Shown piece after piece: positions 8,211-16,996 of a stretch of 64,000 nt of DNA. A program made the translations under genes and the position numbers. Below the pieces are notes generated by a model. The model did no database searches and was not told the DNA's origin. It worked only from the letters and a program-made list of their open reading frames with translations. The stretch is from RYN-124 sp033851845 (lineage in GTDB: Bacteria > Actinomycetota > Actinomycetes > Mycobacteriales > SCTD01): positions 17,331-81,330 of the forward strand of contig JAWWOH010000106.1 in assembly GCA_033851845.1 (NCBI GenBank), in the 5' to 3' direction. Every line of letters starts with the position of its first letter. Position 1 is the stretch's first letter.

Positions 8211-9256
8211 GAGCCGACGCCGGACAGCTCGAGCGCCTCAACGGCAGTCCGCAGTGTCTGCTTGCGTTCTTCGATGTCGCCGTTGAACGGCGACAGCGTG
8301 AGCGTCGTCACGCCTGCGGCGGCCAGCACCTGCATCTTCTCGGCGATCTGCTCCTTGGTGCCGAGCAGCGCGGTCTGCTCGATGAACTCCTGCGGCACGG
8401 CGGCCGCGGCCTCGTCGTATTTGCGGTCGAGGTACAGGTCTTGCACCGTCTTCGCCGCCTCCTCGTACCCCATCCGCACGGCGAGCTGGTTGTAGAAGTT
8501 CTTCTCCCGGCTGCCCATGCCGCCGATGTAGAGCGCGGCGTACCAGCGGATCGGGTCGGCGCACGATGCGATGTCGTCGCCAACGACGATCGGTGTGGTC
8601 GGTACGACGTCGAAGCCCTCGAGCGTCTTGCCGACCTTCGCGCGGCCGGCCTCGATGCTGGCCATCGCCTCCTTCGCGTAGTCGGGCGAGAAGAAGATGC
8701 CGAGCCAGCCGTCGAACAGCTCACCGCACAGCTCGAGGTTCTTCGGGCCGATGGCGGCGAGGTACATCGGGATGTGCTCGCGCACCGGGTGCACGGTGAG
8801 CTGCAGTGCCTTGCCCGGGCCGTCGGGCAGCGGCAGCGTGTAGTGGTCGCCGGCGTACCGGACCTTCTCCCGCCGCAGCGCCATCTTGACGATGTCGCTG
8901 TACTCGCGGGTGCGCGCCAGCGGCTTGTCGAAGCGCACGCCGTGCCAGCCCTCGGACACCTGCGGCCCCGAGAGGCCGAGGCCGAGCCGGAACCGGCCGC
9001 CCGACAGGGTGTCGAGGGTCGCCGCCGTCATCGCGGTCAGCGCCGGTGTGCGGCCCGGGATCTGGAAGATCGCCGAGCCGATGCCGATGTTGGGGCACTG
9101 CGCGGCGACCCACGCGAGCACGGTGGCGACGTCGGAGCCGTAGGCCTCCGCGGCCCAGGCCGAGTCGTAGCCGAGGGCGTCGGCCTCCTTCGCGAGCGCG
9201 AGGTTGTCGGCGTCGTTGCCGCCGCCCCAGTAGCCGAGGTTCAGACCGAGTTTCAT
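8207..9256 (-). CDS. LLM-class F420-dependent oxidoreductase
   Basis: A 349-residue luciferase-like monooxygenase-fold protein. The N-terminus MKLGLNLGYWGGGNDADN, GSAIFQIPGRTP and LDTLSGGRFRLGLGLSGPQV are typical of the actinobacterial F420-using branch (mer/FGD-like). The substrate is not predictable. It starts the minus operon with uppP, corA and a membrane gene, and is divergent from an aldo/keto reductase with only 38 bases between the start codons, including a perfect palindrome. The ATG at 9256 is used because the family begins here. Confidence 0.87.
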   Translation of the reverse strand: MKLGLNLGYWGGGNDADNLALAKEADALGYDSAWAAEAYGSDVATVLAWVAAQCPNIGIGSAIFQIPGRTPALTAMTAATLDTLSGGRFRLGLGLSGPQVSEGWHGVRFDKPLARTREYSDIVKMALRREKVRYAGDHYTLPLPDGPGKALQLTVHPVREHIPMYLAAIGPKNLELCGELFDGWLGIFFSPDYAKEAMASIEAGRAKVGKTLEGFDVVPTTPIVVGDDIASCADPIRWYAALYIGGMGSREKNFYNQLAVRMGYEEAAKTVQDLYLDRKYDEAAAAVPQEFIEQTALLGTKEQIAEKMQVLAAAGVTTLTLSPFNGDIEERKQTLRTAVEALELSGVGS

Positions 9257-9273
9257 GTCGGGGCTCCCATGGT

Positions 9274-9293
9274 CGCGCACGCTAGCGTGCGCG
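9274..9293. promoter_or_regulatory. 20-bp perfect palindrome between divergent starts (candidate operator)
   Basis: CGCGCACGCT followed immediately by its reverse complement AGCGTGCGCG. It lies between the LLM start (9256) and the aldo/keto reductase start (9295). It contains TAGCGT at 9283-9288 on the plus strand, 6 bases before the GTG, and the same hexamer on the other strand (9279-9284). One dimeric repressor could thus control both genes. Inferred from symmetry and position only. Confidence 0.5.
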
Positions 9294-9294
9294 C

Positions 9295-10299
9295 GTGAAG
9301 CAGCGTCATCTCGGCCGCAGCGGCCTGGTCGTCTCCCGGCTCGCCCTCGGCACGATGACGTGGGGCGGCGACACCGACGAGGACGACGCCGCGGCGCAGC
9401 TGGTCGCCTTCCGGGAGGCCGGCGGGACGCTGGTGGACACCGCCGACGTGTACGTCGGTGGCGAGAGCGAGCGGGTGCTCGGCCGGCTGCTCGCCGACGT
9501 GGTGCCGCGCGACGAGGTGCTCGTCGCGACGAAGGCCGTATCGCCGACCGGGAAGCTCCCGATGATGCGTGGCGGGTCGCGCGGACACCTGCTGTCCGCC
9601 CTCGACGCGTCGCTGAAGCGACTGCAGACGGACTACGTCGACCTGTGGCAGCTGCACTCGTTCGACCTGCTCACGCCGTGGGAGGAGACGATGGCCGCGC
9701 TCGACGCGGCGGTCTCGTCCGGGAAGGTGCGGTACGTCGGGGTCTCCAACTTCGGCGGCTGGCAGCTCGGCGCCTGCGCTGCCTGGCAGCGCGCCGTGCC
9801 AGGGCGGGCGCCGATCGTGTCGAGTCAGATGGAGTACTCCCTGCTGCAGCGCGACATCGAGCGCGAGGTCGTCGACGGGGCACTCGCACTGGGCGTCGGA
9901 CTGCTGCCGTGGTCGCCGCTGGGTCGCGGTGTCCTGACCGGCAAGTACCGCAACGGCGCGCCCGCTGACAGCCGGGGTGCCTCGGACCGGTTCGGCCCCT
10001 GGATCGAGCCGTACCTCGATGACCGCGGCCGGGCGATCGTCGATGCGGTCCTCACCGCAGCCGACGGGCTGGGCGTCTCCCCCGTCGCCGTCGCACTGGC
10101 CTGGGTGCGCGACCGGCCGGGTGTCACCGCGCCGATCGTCGGCGCCCGGACGGCCGCCCAGCTGCAGGCATCCCTCGCGGCCGAGTCGGTCGAGCTGCCC
10201 GCCGCGATCCGGTCGGCGCTGGACGACGTCTCGGCGCCGACGCTGGGCTATCCGGAGACGCTGCCGCGGCGAACGCTCGCCGACCTCGACACGTCTTGA
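9295..10299 (+). CDS. Aldo/keto reductase
   Basis: A 334-residue NADPH-dependent oxidoreductase of the AKR superfamily. The catalytic tetrad is visible: D48 and Y53 (DTADVYVGGESE), K80 (VATKAV) and H121 (LWQLHSFD). The C-terminal cofactor segment is TAPIVGARTAAQL. The start is GTG at 9295, 6 bases after TAGCGT, suggesting a leaderless message. It is divergent from the LLM gene across a palindrome. The helicase gene follows 13 bases after its stop and may be co-transcribed. Substrate unknown. Confidence 0.9.
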   Translation: MKQRHLGRSGLVVSRLALGTMTWGGDTDEDDAAAQLVAFREAGGTLVDTADVYVGGESERVLGRLLADVVPRDEVLVATKAVSPTGKLPMMRGGSRGHLLSALDASLKRLQTDYVDLWQLHSFDLLTPWEETMAALDAAVSSGKVRYVGVSNFGGWQLGACAAWQRAVPGRAPIVSSQMEYSLLQRDIEREVVDGALALGVGLLPWSPLGRGVLTGKYRNGAPADSRGASDRFGPWIEPYLDDRGRAIVDAVLTAADGLGVSPVAVALAWVRDRPGVTAPIVGARTAAQLQASLAAESVELPAAIRSALDDVSAPTLGYPETLPRRTLADLDTS

Positions 10300-10312
10300 C
10301 GCCTCCACCGCC

Positions 10313-12190
10313 ATGACCGACGCGGTCTTCACGGCCTTCGCCGCAGCCGGCTTGTGGCCCGGGCTCGGCAAGACGCTGGCCGGCCAGCTCGCCGAGCACG
10401 GCATCGTCACGCCCGACGACGTGCTGCCGTCGAAGCTCGCGAAGCTCCCCTCGATCGGGCTGGTCCGCGCCGAGCGGCTGGTCGAGGCGTTCGCCGGCGC
10501 GGCCGACCGGTACGCCGTGGCGTCGCTGCTCGCGCCCGCCGGGTTACCCGCGCGCCTCACCTTCCGGGCGATGGAGAGCCTCGGTCCGTCGGCGGCGTCG
10601 CGCCTCGAGGCCGACCCGTGGCGGCTGCTCGACATCGCCGAGGTGCGACTCGTCGATGCCGACCGGTTGGCGGTGTCGATGCTCGGCGAGGCGGCGCGCA
10701 AGGACGACGCGCGCCGCGGCGTCGCGCTCGTCGCGCACGAGCTGGTCCGGGCGGCGCGGGACGGGCACACCTGTGTGCCGGCCGAGGACGTCGCACGCGG
10801 TGTGCAGGCCGAGGGGTACGACGCGACCGACGTGGCGCTCGCTGCGGCGCTCGACGACGAGCGCGTGGTGGCCACCGACGACGGCCTGCTGTCGCTCACC
10901 CGCTACGCCATGGCCGAGGACGCGGTCGCAGACGGCATCGCGAGGCTGCTCGCCACCGCCGAGGCGCTTGCGGACCCCGCCGCGGTGAAGGCGGTGCAGG
11001 GCGAGCTCGACGAGGTGCAGACGGGCGCTGTGGTCCTCGCGATGCGGCACGGCGTCTCGGTGCTGACCGGCGGGCCCGGCACGGGCAAGAGCCGCACGGT
11101 CGCGGCCCTGGTCGCCCTGGCGCGGGCCCGCCGCAAGCAGGTGGGACTCGCCGCGCCGACGGGTCGCGCGGCCAAGCGGTTGGAGGAGCTCTGCGACGCA
11201 CCGGCGATGACGCTGCACCGGCTGCTCGGCGCGCAGGGCATGACCGGCCAGTTCAGCCGCGGCGAGGAGTGGCCACTGGACGAGGACATCGTTGTGGTCG
11301 ACGAGGCCTCGATGCTCGACGTCGAGCTCGCGGCATCACTGCTCGAGGCGTGCCCGGACGGGTGCCACCTGCTGTTCGTCGGCGACCCCGCGCAGCTGCC
11401 GTCGATCGGCGCCGGGCGCGTGCTCGGTGACCTCATCGACTCGGGATCCGTGCCCGTCACGGAGTTGACGACGCTCTACCGGCAGGACGAGGGCGGCGCC
11501 ATCGCGCGACTCGCCACGGCGGTGCGCGGTGGAGAGCTCCCCGCCGTCGAGGACGACCCGGGCAAGGAGGTCGTCGTCGTACTGACCCGCGAGTCGGGCG
11601 AGGCCGCGCATCGCACGGTGCAGCTGGTGACCGACTCCATCCCGCGCGTGCTCGGCATCCCGGCGGACGAGGTCCAGGTCGTGACTCCCGTCCATCGCGG
11701 GCCGGCCGGCACCATCGCGCTGAACGTGGCCCTCAAAGCACGGCTCAACCCCGGAGCCGGCGAGGTGCAGGGCTTCGACGTCGGTGACCGGGTCGTCGCG
11801 ACGGCCAACCACCTCGACGAGGGCTTCGCCAACGGCGAGGTCGGCGTGGTGACCGGGAAGGCCGACAAGGGGCTCATCGTGTCGTTCGCGGGCGCCGGCC
11901 CCGTCACCGTGCCGCCGAAGTCGCTCATCGACCTGCGGCACGGCTGGGCCGTCACGGTCCACCGCGCGCAGGGGTCGGAGTTCCCGGCCGTGGTCGCGGT
12001 GCTGCCGCCGGAGGCGGGCGGGCTGCTGTCCCGGCCGCTCGTCTACACCGCGTTCACCCGCGCTCAGCGGCACCTTTCCGTCGTACAGGCCTCGGGTGCT
12101 CTCCTGGCGCGCGCGGTCCGCGAGGTGGGGGCCCTGCCCCGCCGGACGCGACTCGCGGCGTTGCTGCGGGAGGCTGTGGAAGCGCTGTGA
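10313..12190 (+). CDS. RecD-like (RecD2-type) DNA helicase / AAA ATPase
   Basis: A 625-residue superfamily 1B helicase. The N-terminal region (GLWPGLGKTLAGQLAEHG, then KLAKLPSIGLVRAERLV) looks like helix-hairpin-helix DNA-binding elements. Then come the motor motifs: Walker A GGPGTGKS at 253-260, Walker B IVVVDEAS at about 326-333, GDPAQLPSIG, and VTVHRAQGSEFP plus YTAFTRAQ near the C-terminus. No recB or recC neighbour is present, matching RecD2, which acts alone as a 5'-3' helicase. It is somewhat shorter than typical RecD2 (about 720). ATG at 10313 is the first start that preserves the HhH region. Confidence 0.83.
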   Translation: MTDAVFTAFAAAGLWPGLGKTLAGQLAEHGIVTPDDVLPSKLAKLPSIGLVRAERLVEAFAGAADRYAVASLLAPAGLPARLTFRAMESLGPSAASRLEADPWRLLDIAEVRLVDADRLAVSMLGEAARKDDARRGVALVAHELVRAARDGHTCVPAEDVARGVQAEGYDATDVALAAALDDERVVATDDGLLSLTRYAMAEDAVADGIARLLATAEALADPAAVKAVQGELDEVQTGAVVLAMRHGVSVLTGGPGTGKSRTVAALVALARARRKQVGLAAPTGRAAKRLEELCDAPAMTLHRLLGAQGMTGQFSRGEEWPLDEDIVVVDEASMLDVELAASLLEACPDGCHLLFVGDPAQLPSIGAGRVLGDLIDSGSVPVTELTTLYRQDEGGAIARLATAVRGGELPAVEDDPGKEVVVVLTRESGEAAHRTVQLVTDSIPRVLGIPADEVQVVTPVHRGPAGTIALNVALKARLNPGAGEVQGFDVGDRVVATANHLDEGFANGEVGVVTGKADKGLIVSFAGAGPVTVPPKSLIDLRHGWAVTVHRAQGSEFPAVVAVLPPEAGGLLSRPLVYTAFTRAQRHLSVVQASGALLARAVREVGALPRRTRLAALLREAVEAL

Positions 12191-12224
12191 CCTGGAACGG
12201 CGGCGAATCGTGCACACTTGCCCC

Positions 12225-12419
12225 GTGCCGGACTACGAGTACCGCGCGGTCAGGGTGCCGCACGGGACGTCACGCGAGCAGACGCGCGACCTGCTGACGA
12301 TCCACGCCGAGTACGGCGACTGGGAGCTCGCCCGGCACGCGATCTGGCCGGACGGCCGCCGCAAGGTGACGGTACGGCGGCGGCTGCGGCCGGAACCGCT
12401 GCCCCCGATGCCCAGCTAG
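12225..12419 (+). CDS. DUF5703-family small protein
   Basis: A 64-residue conserved actinobacterial protein beginning VPDYEYRAVRVPHGTSREQT and ending in a basic/proline tail. The pattern YEYR..., AEYGDWELAR and RRKVTVRRR fits DUF5703. Function unknown. The GTG at 12225 is chosen because the family starts at (V/M)xDYEYR. No Shine-Dalgarno is evident. Confidence 0.75.
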   Translation: MPDYEYRAVRVPHGTSREQTRDLLTIHAEYGDWELARHAIWPDGRRKVTVRRRLRPEPLPPMPS

Positions 12420-12443
12420 CCGGCGGCGGCGTAGAAAAGACGC

Positions 12444-13814
12444 GTGAAGCGTTTCCCCCTCCTGAGCCTCCTCGCCGCGGTTGCTCTCGCGGTGTGCTTC
12501 GTCGGTCGAGACCCCGGCCCGACGATGCGGATTCCGCTGACGCCCGGGGCGACGTCGTACACCGAGTGGCACGGCTACCACTACGACGCGGCGCACTCCG
12601 GCTACAACCCGAACATCCCAGCCGCGGGCGCCCTCTCGCGCGCGTGGACGGCGCGACTCGATGGGGTCGTGCAGGCCAGTCCTCTCGTTGCGCGCGGCGT
12701 CGTCATCGCGGCGACAGAGAACAACACGGTGTACGGGCTCAGCCCGTCGACGGGACGCGTCGTGTGGAGCCGTCACCTGGCGACCCCCGTCACGAGCGGG
12801 CTCCCCTGCGGCAACATCAACCCGCTAGGAATCACGGGTACGCCGGTCTACGACTCCTATACCAACCGCGTGTTCGCGGTGACCACGTCACCGAACAGCA
12901 GCAGCATCAAGCACACGCTCGTCGGCCTCGATCCCACGACCGGTCGGCAGACGTTCGCCCGCAACATCGACATCCCCGGCCAGTCGCCGCTGGTGGAGAA
13001 CCAGCGCGGCGCGCTGGCGCTGTCCAAGGGCCGCGTTCTCGTTCCGTACGGCGGGCACGCCGGCGACTGCGGCAGCTACCACGGCTACCTGGTCTCCGTG
13101 ACCGTCACCAACGGGACCGGCTTCGCCTACTACCGCGCAGGGACCGGTACCGAGGCAGGGATGTGGCAGCCGTCCGGCACCTCGGTGGACTCGTCCGGCT
13201 ACGCCTACAACGTCACCGGCAACGGGTCGCAGACCTCCGGCTCGTGGGACGGCGGGAACGCGGTCAACAAGTTCGACCCGGTCGCGATGCGCCGACTGTC
13301 GTCCTTCGCGCCGACGGACTGGGCGGCGGGGAACGCCAACGACGCCGACCTGGGCAGCGCCGGCGCGGCCCTCGTCGGCACACACATCTGGACGCAGGGC
13401 AAGACGAGCACCGGCTACGTGCTGAACCAGTCGAACCTCGGTGGCGTCGGCGGCCAGGTCTCATCGGCGAACGCCGCATGCGCCACGCAGTTCGGCGGGC
13501 CGGCGGTGCACTCGTACAACGTCTACGCGCCGTGCACGAACGGCGTACGGCATCTGGTCATCGGAACCGACGGCGTCGTGCATGCCGGCTGGCGGGCGCC
13601 GTCCAACGTCACCGGCAGCCCCGTCATCGGCGGGCAGCGGGTGTGGGCGCTCGATCCGAGCGGCGGCACGCTCTACGCGCTGAACGAGCAGACCGGAGCC
13701 GTGGCCGCCTCGATCAGCGTCGGCACCGCGGTGCGCTTCGCCACGCCCGCGCTGACCGGCCGGCTGGCGCTGGTGCCGACGCAGACCGGCATCACCGCGG
13801 TCAGCGGCGCTTAG
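12444..13814 (+). CDS. Exported PQQ-binding-like beta-propeller protein
   Basis: A 456-residue protein with an N-terminal signal/anchor (MKRFPLLSLLAAVALAVCFVG). Repeated blade-like units follow: YDAAHSGYNP, VVIAATENNTVYGLSPSTG, GRVVWSRHL, and near the end GGQRVWALDPSGGTLYALN, typical of PQQ-like propellers of the quinoprotein dehydrogenase/BamB superfamily. No catalytic residues can be assigned, so it may be a scaffold or a non-PQQ protein. The GTG start at 12444 follows TAGAAA by 6 bases and may be leaderless. It converges with the WS/DGAT gene (9-base gap). Confidence 0.78.
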   Translation: MKRFPLLSLLAAVALAVCFVGRDPGPTMRIPLTPGATSYTEWHGYHYDAAHSGYNPNIPAAGALSRAWTARLDGVVQASPLVARGVVIAATENNTVYGLSPSTGRVVWSRHLATPVTSGLPCGNINPLGITGTPVYDSYTNRVFAVTTSPNSSSIKHTLVGLDPTTGRQTFARNIDIPGQSPLVENQRGALALSKGRVLVPYGGHAGDCGSYHGYLVSVTVTNGTGFAYYRAGTGTEAGMWQPSGTSVDSSGYAYNVTGNGSQTSGSWDGGNAVNKFDPVAMRRLSSFAPTDWAAGNANDADLGSAGAALVGTHIWTQGKTSTGYVLNQSNLGGVGGQVSSANAACATQFGGPAVHSYNVYAPCTNGVRHLVIGTDGVVHAGWRAPSNVTGSPVIGGQRVWALDPSGGTLYALNEQTGAVAASISVGTAVRFATPALTGRLALVPTQTGITAVSGA

Positions 13815-13823
13815 CCCTGACGG

Positions 13824-15203
13824 TCAGCCGGCAGCCGCCTTCACCAGGTCGGCCATGCCGGCCTCGATCCCGTTCGACAGGACGTCGAGGTCCTCGGTCG
13901 TGTCGTAGTCGCCGGTGACCCCGAAGTTCAGCGTGTCCAGGTAGCTGAAGATGGCGATGCCGATGCGCACCCGGCCGGCGAGCGGTACGTAGGGGAACGC
14001 CTCGAGCATCTTGCGGCCGGCGGCGTAGAGCTGCACCCGCGGACCGGGGACGTTGGTCGTGACTGTGTTGATGTTGCGCTGCGGCGCGCGGAAGGCGACC
14101 CGCGTGCCGACGCTCAGCAGCACCGGCGGCGCGAAGCCGGCCAGTCCGGTCAGCACATCGCCGGCGACCGCCTGCTTCGACTCCTTCAGCCTGGCCAGCT
14201 GCGCGGTCACGGCGTGCAGCCGCTCGACGGGGTCGGCGATGCCGACCGGCAGCTCCGCGAACATCGCCGACACCCGGTTGTTGTAGGTGCCCTTCTCGCC
14301 GGGGCGGCGGACGCTGACAGGGACGAGGCTGCGGACCGTGCGGCCTTCGAGCTGCTCGCCGCGGGCCTGCAGCAGCTCGCGGAATCCCTGGCTGATCGCG
14401 GCGAGGACGACGTCGTTCAGCGTGCCGCCGAGCGCCGTACGCACGCCCTTGACCTCGCTGACGCTGCCCCGCGCCCAGGAGTAGCGGCGGTGCGGGCCGA
14501 TGGGGCCGTTCAGCGACGTGGCTGCGGTCGGGACGGCGACCCCGATCATCGAGCTCATCCCCTTGGCCGTCTCCGCGACCTCGGTCGCGAACTGGCGTGG
14601 CGCGCGCACGACCCGACGGGCACCGCGCACGATCTCGTACGGCGAAACTGCACGCTCACCGAGCGCGCCCGCGATCAGCCGCGCGTTGGAAACCGGCGGC
14701 TCCGGCTCCCACGCAGGTGCGACCGGCCGCTCCGGGGTCGCGCTCGTGTCGAGCATCACGGCCAGCAGGTCGGTCCCCGAGACGCCGTCGACCATCGCGT
14801 GGTGGGTCTTGGAGATGAGCGCCCAGTGACCGTCCTCGAGACCCTCGACGACCCACATCTCCCACAGCGGCTTGGTGCGGTCGAGCATCTGCGACATGAC
14901 CCGGCCGATGAGGTTGCGCAGCTGCGCCTGACCACCCGGGCTCGGCAGCGCCGTGTGCCGGACGTGGTAGCAGATGTTGAAGTGCGGGTCGTCCTCCCAC
15001 AGGGGCCGGCCGAGCTCGAGCGGCACGAAGCGCACCTTCTGCCGGTACCTCGGCACGAGCGGCAGCTTCGACGCGACCATCGCCCGGAACTCGTCCTCGG
15101 TGGGTGCAGGTCCCTCGAAGATCGCCGTCGAGCCGATGTGCATCGAGCTGTTGTCGTCCTCCAGGTGGAGGAACGAGGCGTCGAGCGGGCTCATGCGGTT
15201 CAT
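13824..15203 (-). CDS. Wax ester synthase / diacylglycerol acyltransferase (WS/DGAT)
   Basis: A 459-residue acyltransferase making wax esters or triacylglycerol from acyl-CoA. The catalytic motif HHAMVDG (about residues 134-140) fits HHxxxDG. The N-terminus MNRMSPLDASFLHLED and the later NVPGPRVQLYAAG are family hallmarks. The ATG at 15203 has AAAGGA upstream and matches the usual MxxLsPlDasFl start; an upstream ATG at 15242 is less likely. It is transcribed behind the M20 peptidase gene after a 31-base gap. Storage-lipid synthesis of this type is common in actinobacteria. Confidence 0.92.
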   Translation of the reverse strand: MNRMSPLDASFLHLEDDNSSMHIGSTAIFEGPAPTEDEFRAMVASKLPLVPRYRQKVRFVPLELGRPLWEDDPHFNICYHVRHTALPSPGGQAQLRNLIGRVMSQMLDRTKPLWEMWVVEGLEDGHWALISKTHHAMVDGVSGTDLLAVMLDTSATPERPVAPAWEPEPPVSNARLIAGALGERAVSPYEIVRGARRVVRAPRQFATEVAETAKGMSSMIGVAVPTAATSLNGPIGPHRRYSWARGSVSEVKGVRTALGGTLNDVVLAAISQGFRELLQARGEQLEGRTVRSLVPVSVRRPGEKGTYNNRVSAMFAELPVGIADPVERLHAVTAQLARLKESKQAVAGDVLTGLAGFAPPVLLSVGTRVAFRAPQRNINTVTTNVPGPRVQLYAAGRKMLEAFPYVPLAGRVRIGIAIFSYLDTLNFGVTGDYDTTEDLDVLSNGIEAGMADLVKAAAG

Positions 15204-15234
15204 CGGGGGTCCTTTTCGTCGACTTTGCTCCAGG

Positions 15235-16533
15235 TTAGGCATGGTCGAGGAAGCGGTCCAGCACGCGGGTGCCGAACGCGAGTGCGTCGAGCGGGACCCG
15301 CTCGTCGACGCCGTGGAACATGCCGGAGAAGTCGAGGTCCTTGGGCAGCCGGAGCGGTGAGAACCCGAAGCCGCGGATGCCGAGCCGGCTGAACGACTTG
15401 GCGTCGGTGCCGCCGGAGAGCATGTACGGGATCGGCCGGGCGCCGGGGTCCTCTGCCTTCAGCGCGCTGCTCATCGCGTCGACGAGGGCGCCTTCGAAAT
15501 CGGTCTCGAGCGCGATGTCGTAGTGCGTGTACTCACGGGTGACGCCTGGGCCGATCGCCTCGTCGAGCTCGGCCTCCCACTCCTTCTCGAAGCCGGGCAG
15601 GAAGCGACCATCGACCATCGCGTGCGCGCTGCCGGGGATGACGTTGTGCTTGTAACCGGCGTCGAGCATCGTGGGGTTGGCCGTGTTGCGGATGGTGGCA
15701 CCGACGATGCGGGCCATCGGGCCGAGCGTCGCGAGCGTGCCCTCCATGTCGTCGGGGTCGAGGTTGAGGCCGAACGCATCGCTGACCTCGGCGAGGAACG
15801 CACGCACCGTCTTCGTGACGTGGATAGGGAACTCGTGGCGGCCGACGCGCGCGACGGCTTCGCAGAGCCGGGTCACCGCGTTGTCGTCGTTGATCATGCT
15901 GCCGTGACCCGCTGTGCCCGTCGCGGTCAGCCGGATCCACGCCATGCCCTTCTGCGCGCACTCGATCGGGTAGAGGCGCACGTCGTCGTTGACCGTGACG
16001 GAGAACCCGCCCACCTCGCTGATGCCCTCGCTGCAGTCGGCAAACAGGTCGGGCTTGTTCTCGACGAGCCACTGCGCGCCGAAGACGCCGCCCGCTTCTT
16101 CATCGGCGACGAAGGCGAGTACGACGTCGCGCGGCGGCATGCGTCCGGTGCGCATCCGGTCGCGCACGAGGGACAGGACCATGGCGTCCATGTCCTTCAT
16201 GTCGACCGCCCCGCGACCCCACAGACAGCCGTCGGCGATCTCACCGGCGAACGGGTCGTAGGTCCACTCCTTGGGCTCGGCCGGGACGACGTCGAGGTGA
16301 CCGTGGATGAGCAGCGCCGGACGGCTGCTGTCGGTGCCCTCCATGCGGGTGACGACGCTTGTGCGATTGGGGGCCGACTCGAAGACCTGGCTCTGGAGAC
16401 CGACCTCCTCGAGCTTGCCGGCGACGTACTCCGCCGCGGCCCGCTCTCCCGGGCCTCTGCCCGTCCCGTCGTTGACGCTCTCGATCCGAATCAGGTCCCG
16501 GCACAGCTCGACGACCTCGTCCTCGACCGCCAC
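15235..16533 (-). CDS. M20-family metallopeptidase/amidohydrolase
   Basis: A 432-residue protein of the ArgE/DapE/carboxypeptidase family. Metal-ligand segments are visible: HGHLDVVP, WGRGAVDMKDMDA, and the catalytic/metal pair ADEEAGG; the dimerisation domain includes ATGTAGHGSM. It probably hydrolyses a peptide or acylated amino acid, but the substrate is unknown. Start is GTG at 16533 with AGAGGAG 6-7 bases upstream. It is followed by the WS/DGAT gene on the same strand and divergent from the tRNA-Leu. Confidence 0.9.
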   Translation of the reverse strand: MAVEDEVVELCRDLIRIESVNDGTGRGPGERAAAEYVAGKLEEVGLQSQVFESAPNRTSVVTRMEGTDSSRPALLIHGHLDVVPAEPKEWTYDPFAGEIADGCLWGRGAVDMKDMDAMVLSLVRDRMRTGRMPPRDVVLAFVADEEAGGVFGAQWLVENKPDLFADCSEGISEVGGFSVTVNDDVRLYPIECAQKGMAWIRLTATGTAGHGSMINDDNAVTRLCEAVARVGRHEFPIHVTKTVRAFLAEVSDAFGLNLDPDDMEGTLATLGPMARIVGATIRNTANPTMLDAGYKHNVIPGSAHAMVDGRFLPGFEKEWEAELDEAIGPGVTREYTHYDIALETDFEGALVDAMSSALKAEDPGARPIPYMLSGGTDAKSFSRLGIRGFGFSPLRLPKDLDFSGMFHGVDERVPLDALAFGTRVLDRFLDHA

Positions 16534-16623
16534 GGTGGTCTCCTCTGCGTCCGGTTGGGGGCACCGTATCCGCGGGAGGGATCTGTATGCTGTCCCCCGT
16601 TCCGCGTGACGCGGGACAGCCCG

Positions 16624-16709
16624 GTCCGGGTGGCGGAATTGGCAGACGCGCTAGCTTGAGGTGCTAGTTCCCTTTACGGGGAATGGGGGTTCAAGTCCCC
16701 CCTCGGACA
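16624..16709 (+). tRNA. tRNA-Leu (anticodon GAG)
   Basis: An 86-base tRNA with a long variable arm as expected for Leu. The acceptor arm pairs GTCCGGG (16624-16630) with CTCGGAC (16702-16708) with one G-T pair. The anticodon stem CTAGC/GCTAG encloses the loop TTGAGGT, giving GAG. The T arm is GGGGG-TTCAAGT-CCCCC (16685-16701). The 3' CCA is not encoded. A -10-like TATGCT lies at 16586-16591. Its 3' end is the left copy of the island's direct repeat. Confidence 0.95.
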
Positions 16710-16710
16710 C
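16689..16710 (+). repeat. attL-like direct repeat (3' end of tRNA-Leu)
   Basis: The 22 bases covering the T loop, 3' T-stem, acceptor strand and next base are identical to 20153-20174. One copy completes the tRNA, the other sits alone, the classic footprint of a tyrosine-recombinase element integrated at a tRNA 3' end. Confidence 0.85.
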
Positions 16711-16996
16711 AAGCCGATAAGCGTCTGACCTGCACGTTTGCGGTCCAGGGAGGCCGCGAACCGGCCCGTGACAACACCGGTGACAGCAAGGGTCCGCGTT
16801 ACTGGCGTGCGGGAACCCCTGGACGACTCTTGGCTGGAGCATTACGGCGTTCGACTAGCCCGGGGCGATGAAGCCCGGGTGAAGTGTGGCTCACCTTGCG
16901 GGCTGGCTACAGCGGCCTTGAGCAAGATCCTGTGAAACGGTGGCGATCTGTCGCCCGAATGTGTCGAAGCCGCTTCGGGCCGTCCGAGGGGGCGCC

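Noticed and set aside
16651..16842. Minus-strand ORF over the tRNA-Leu
   Set aside because: It reads antisense tRNA (SEGGLEPP type), a well-known spurious ORF.
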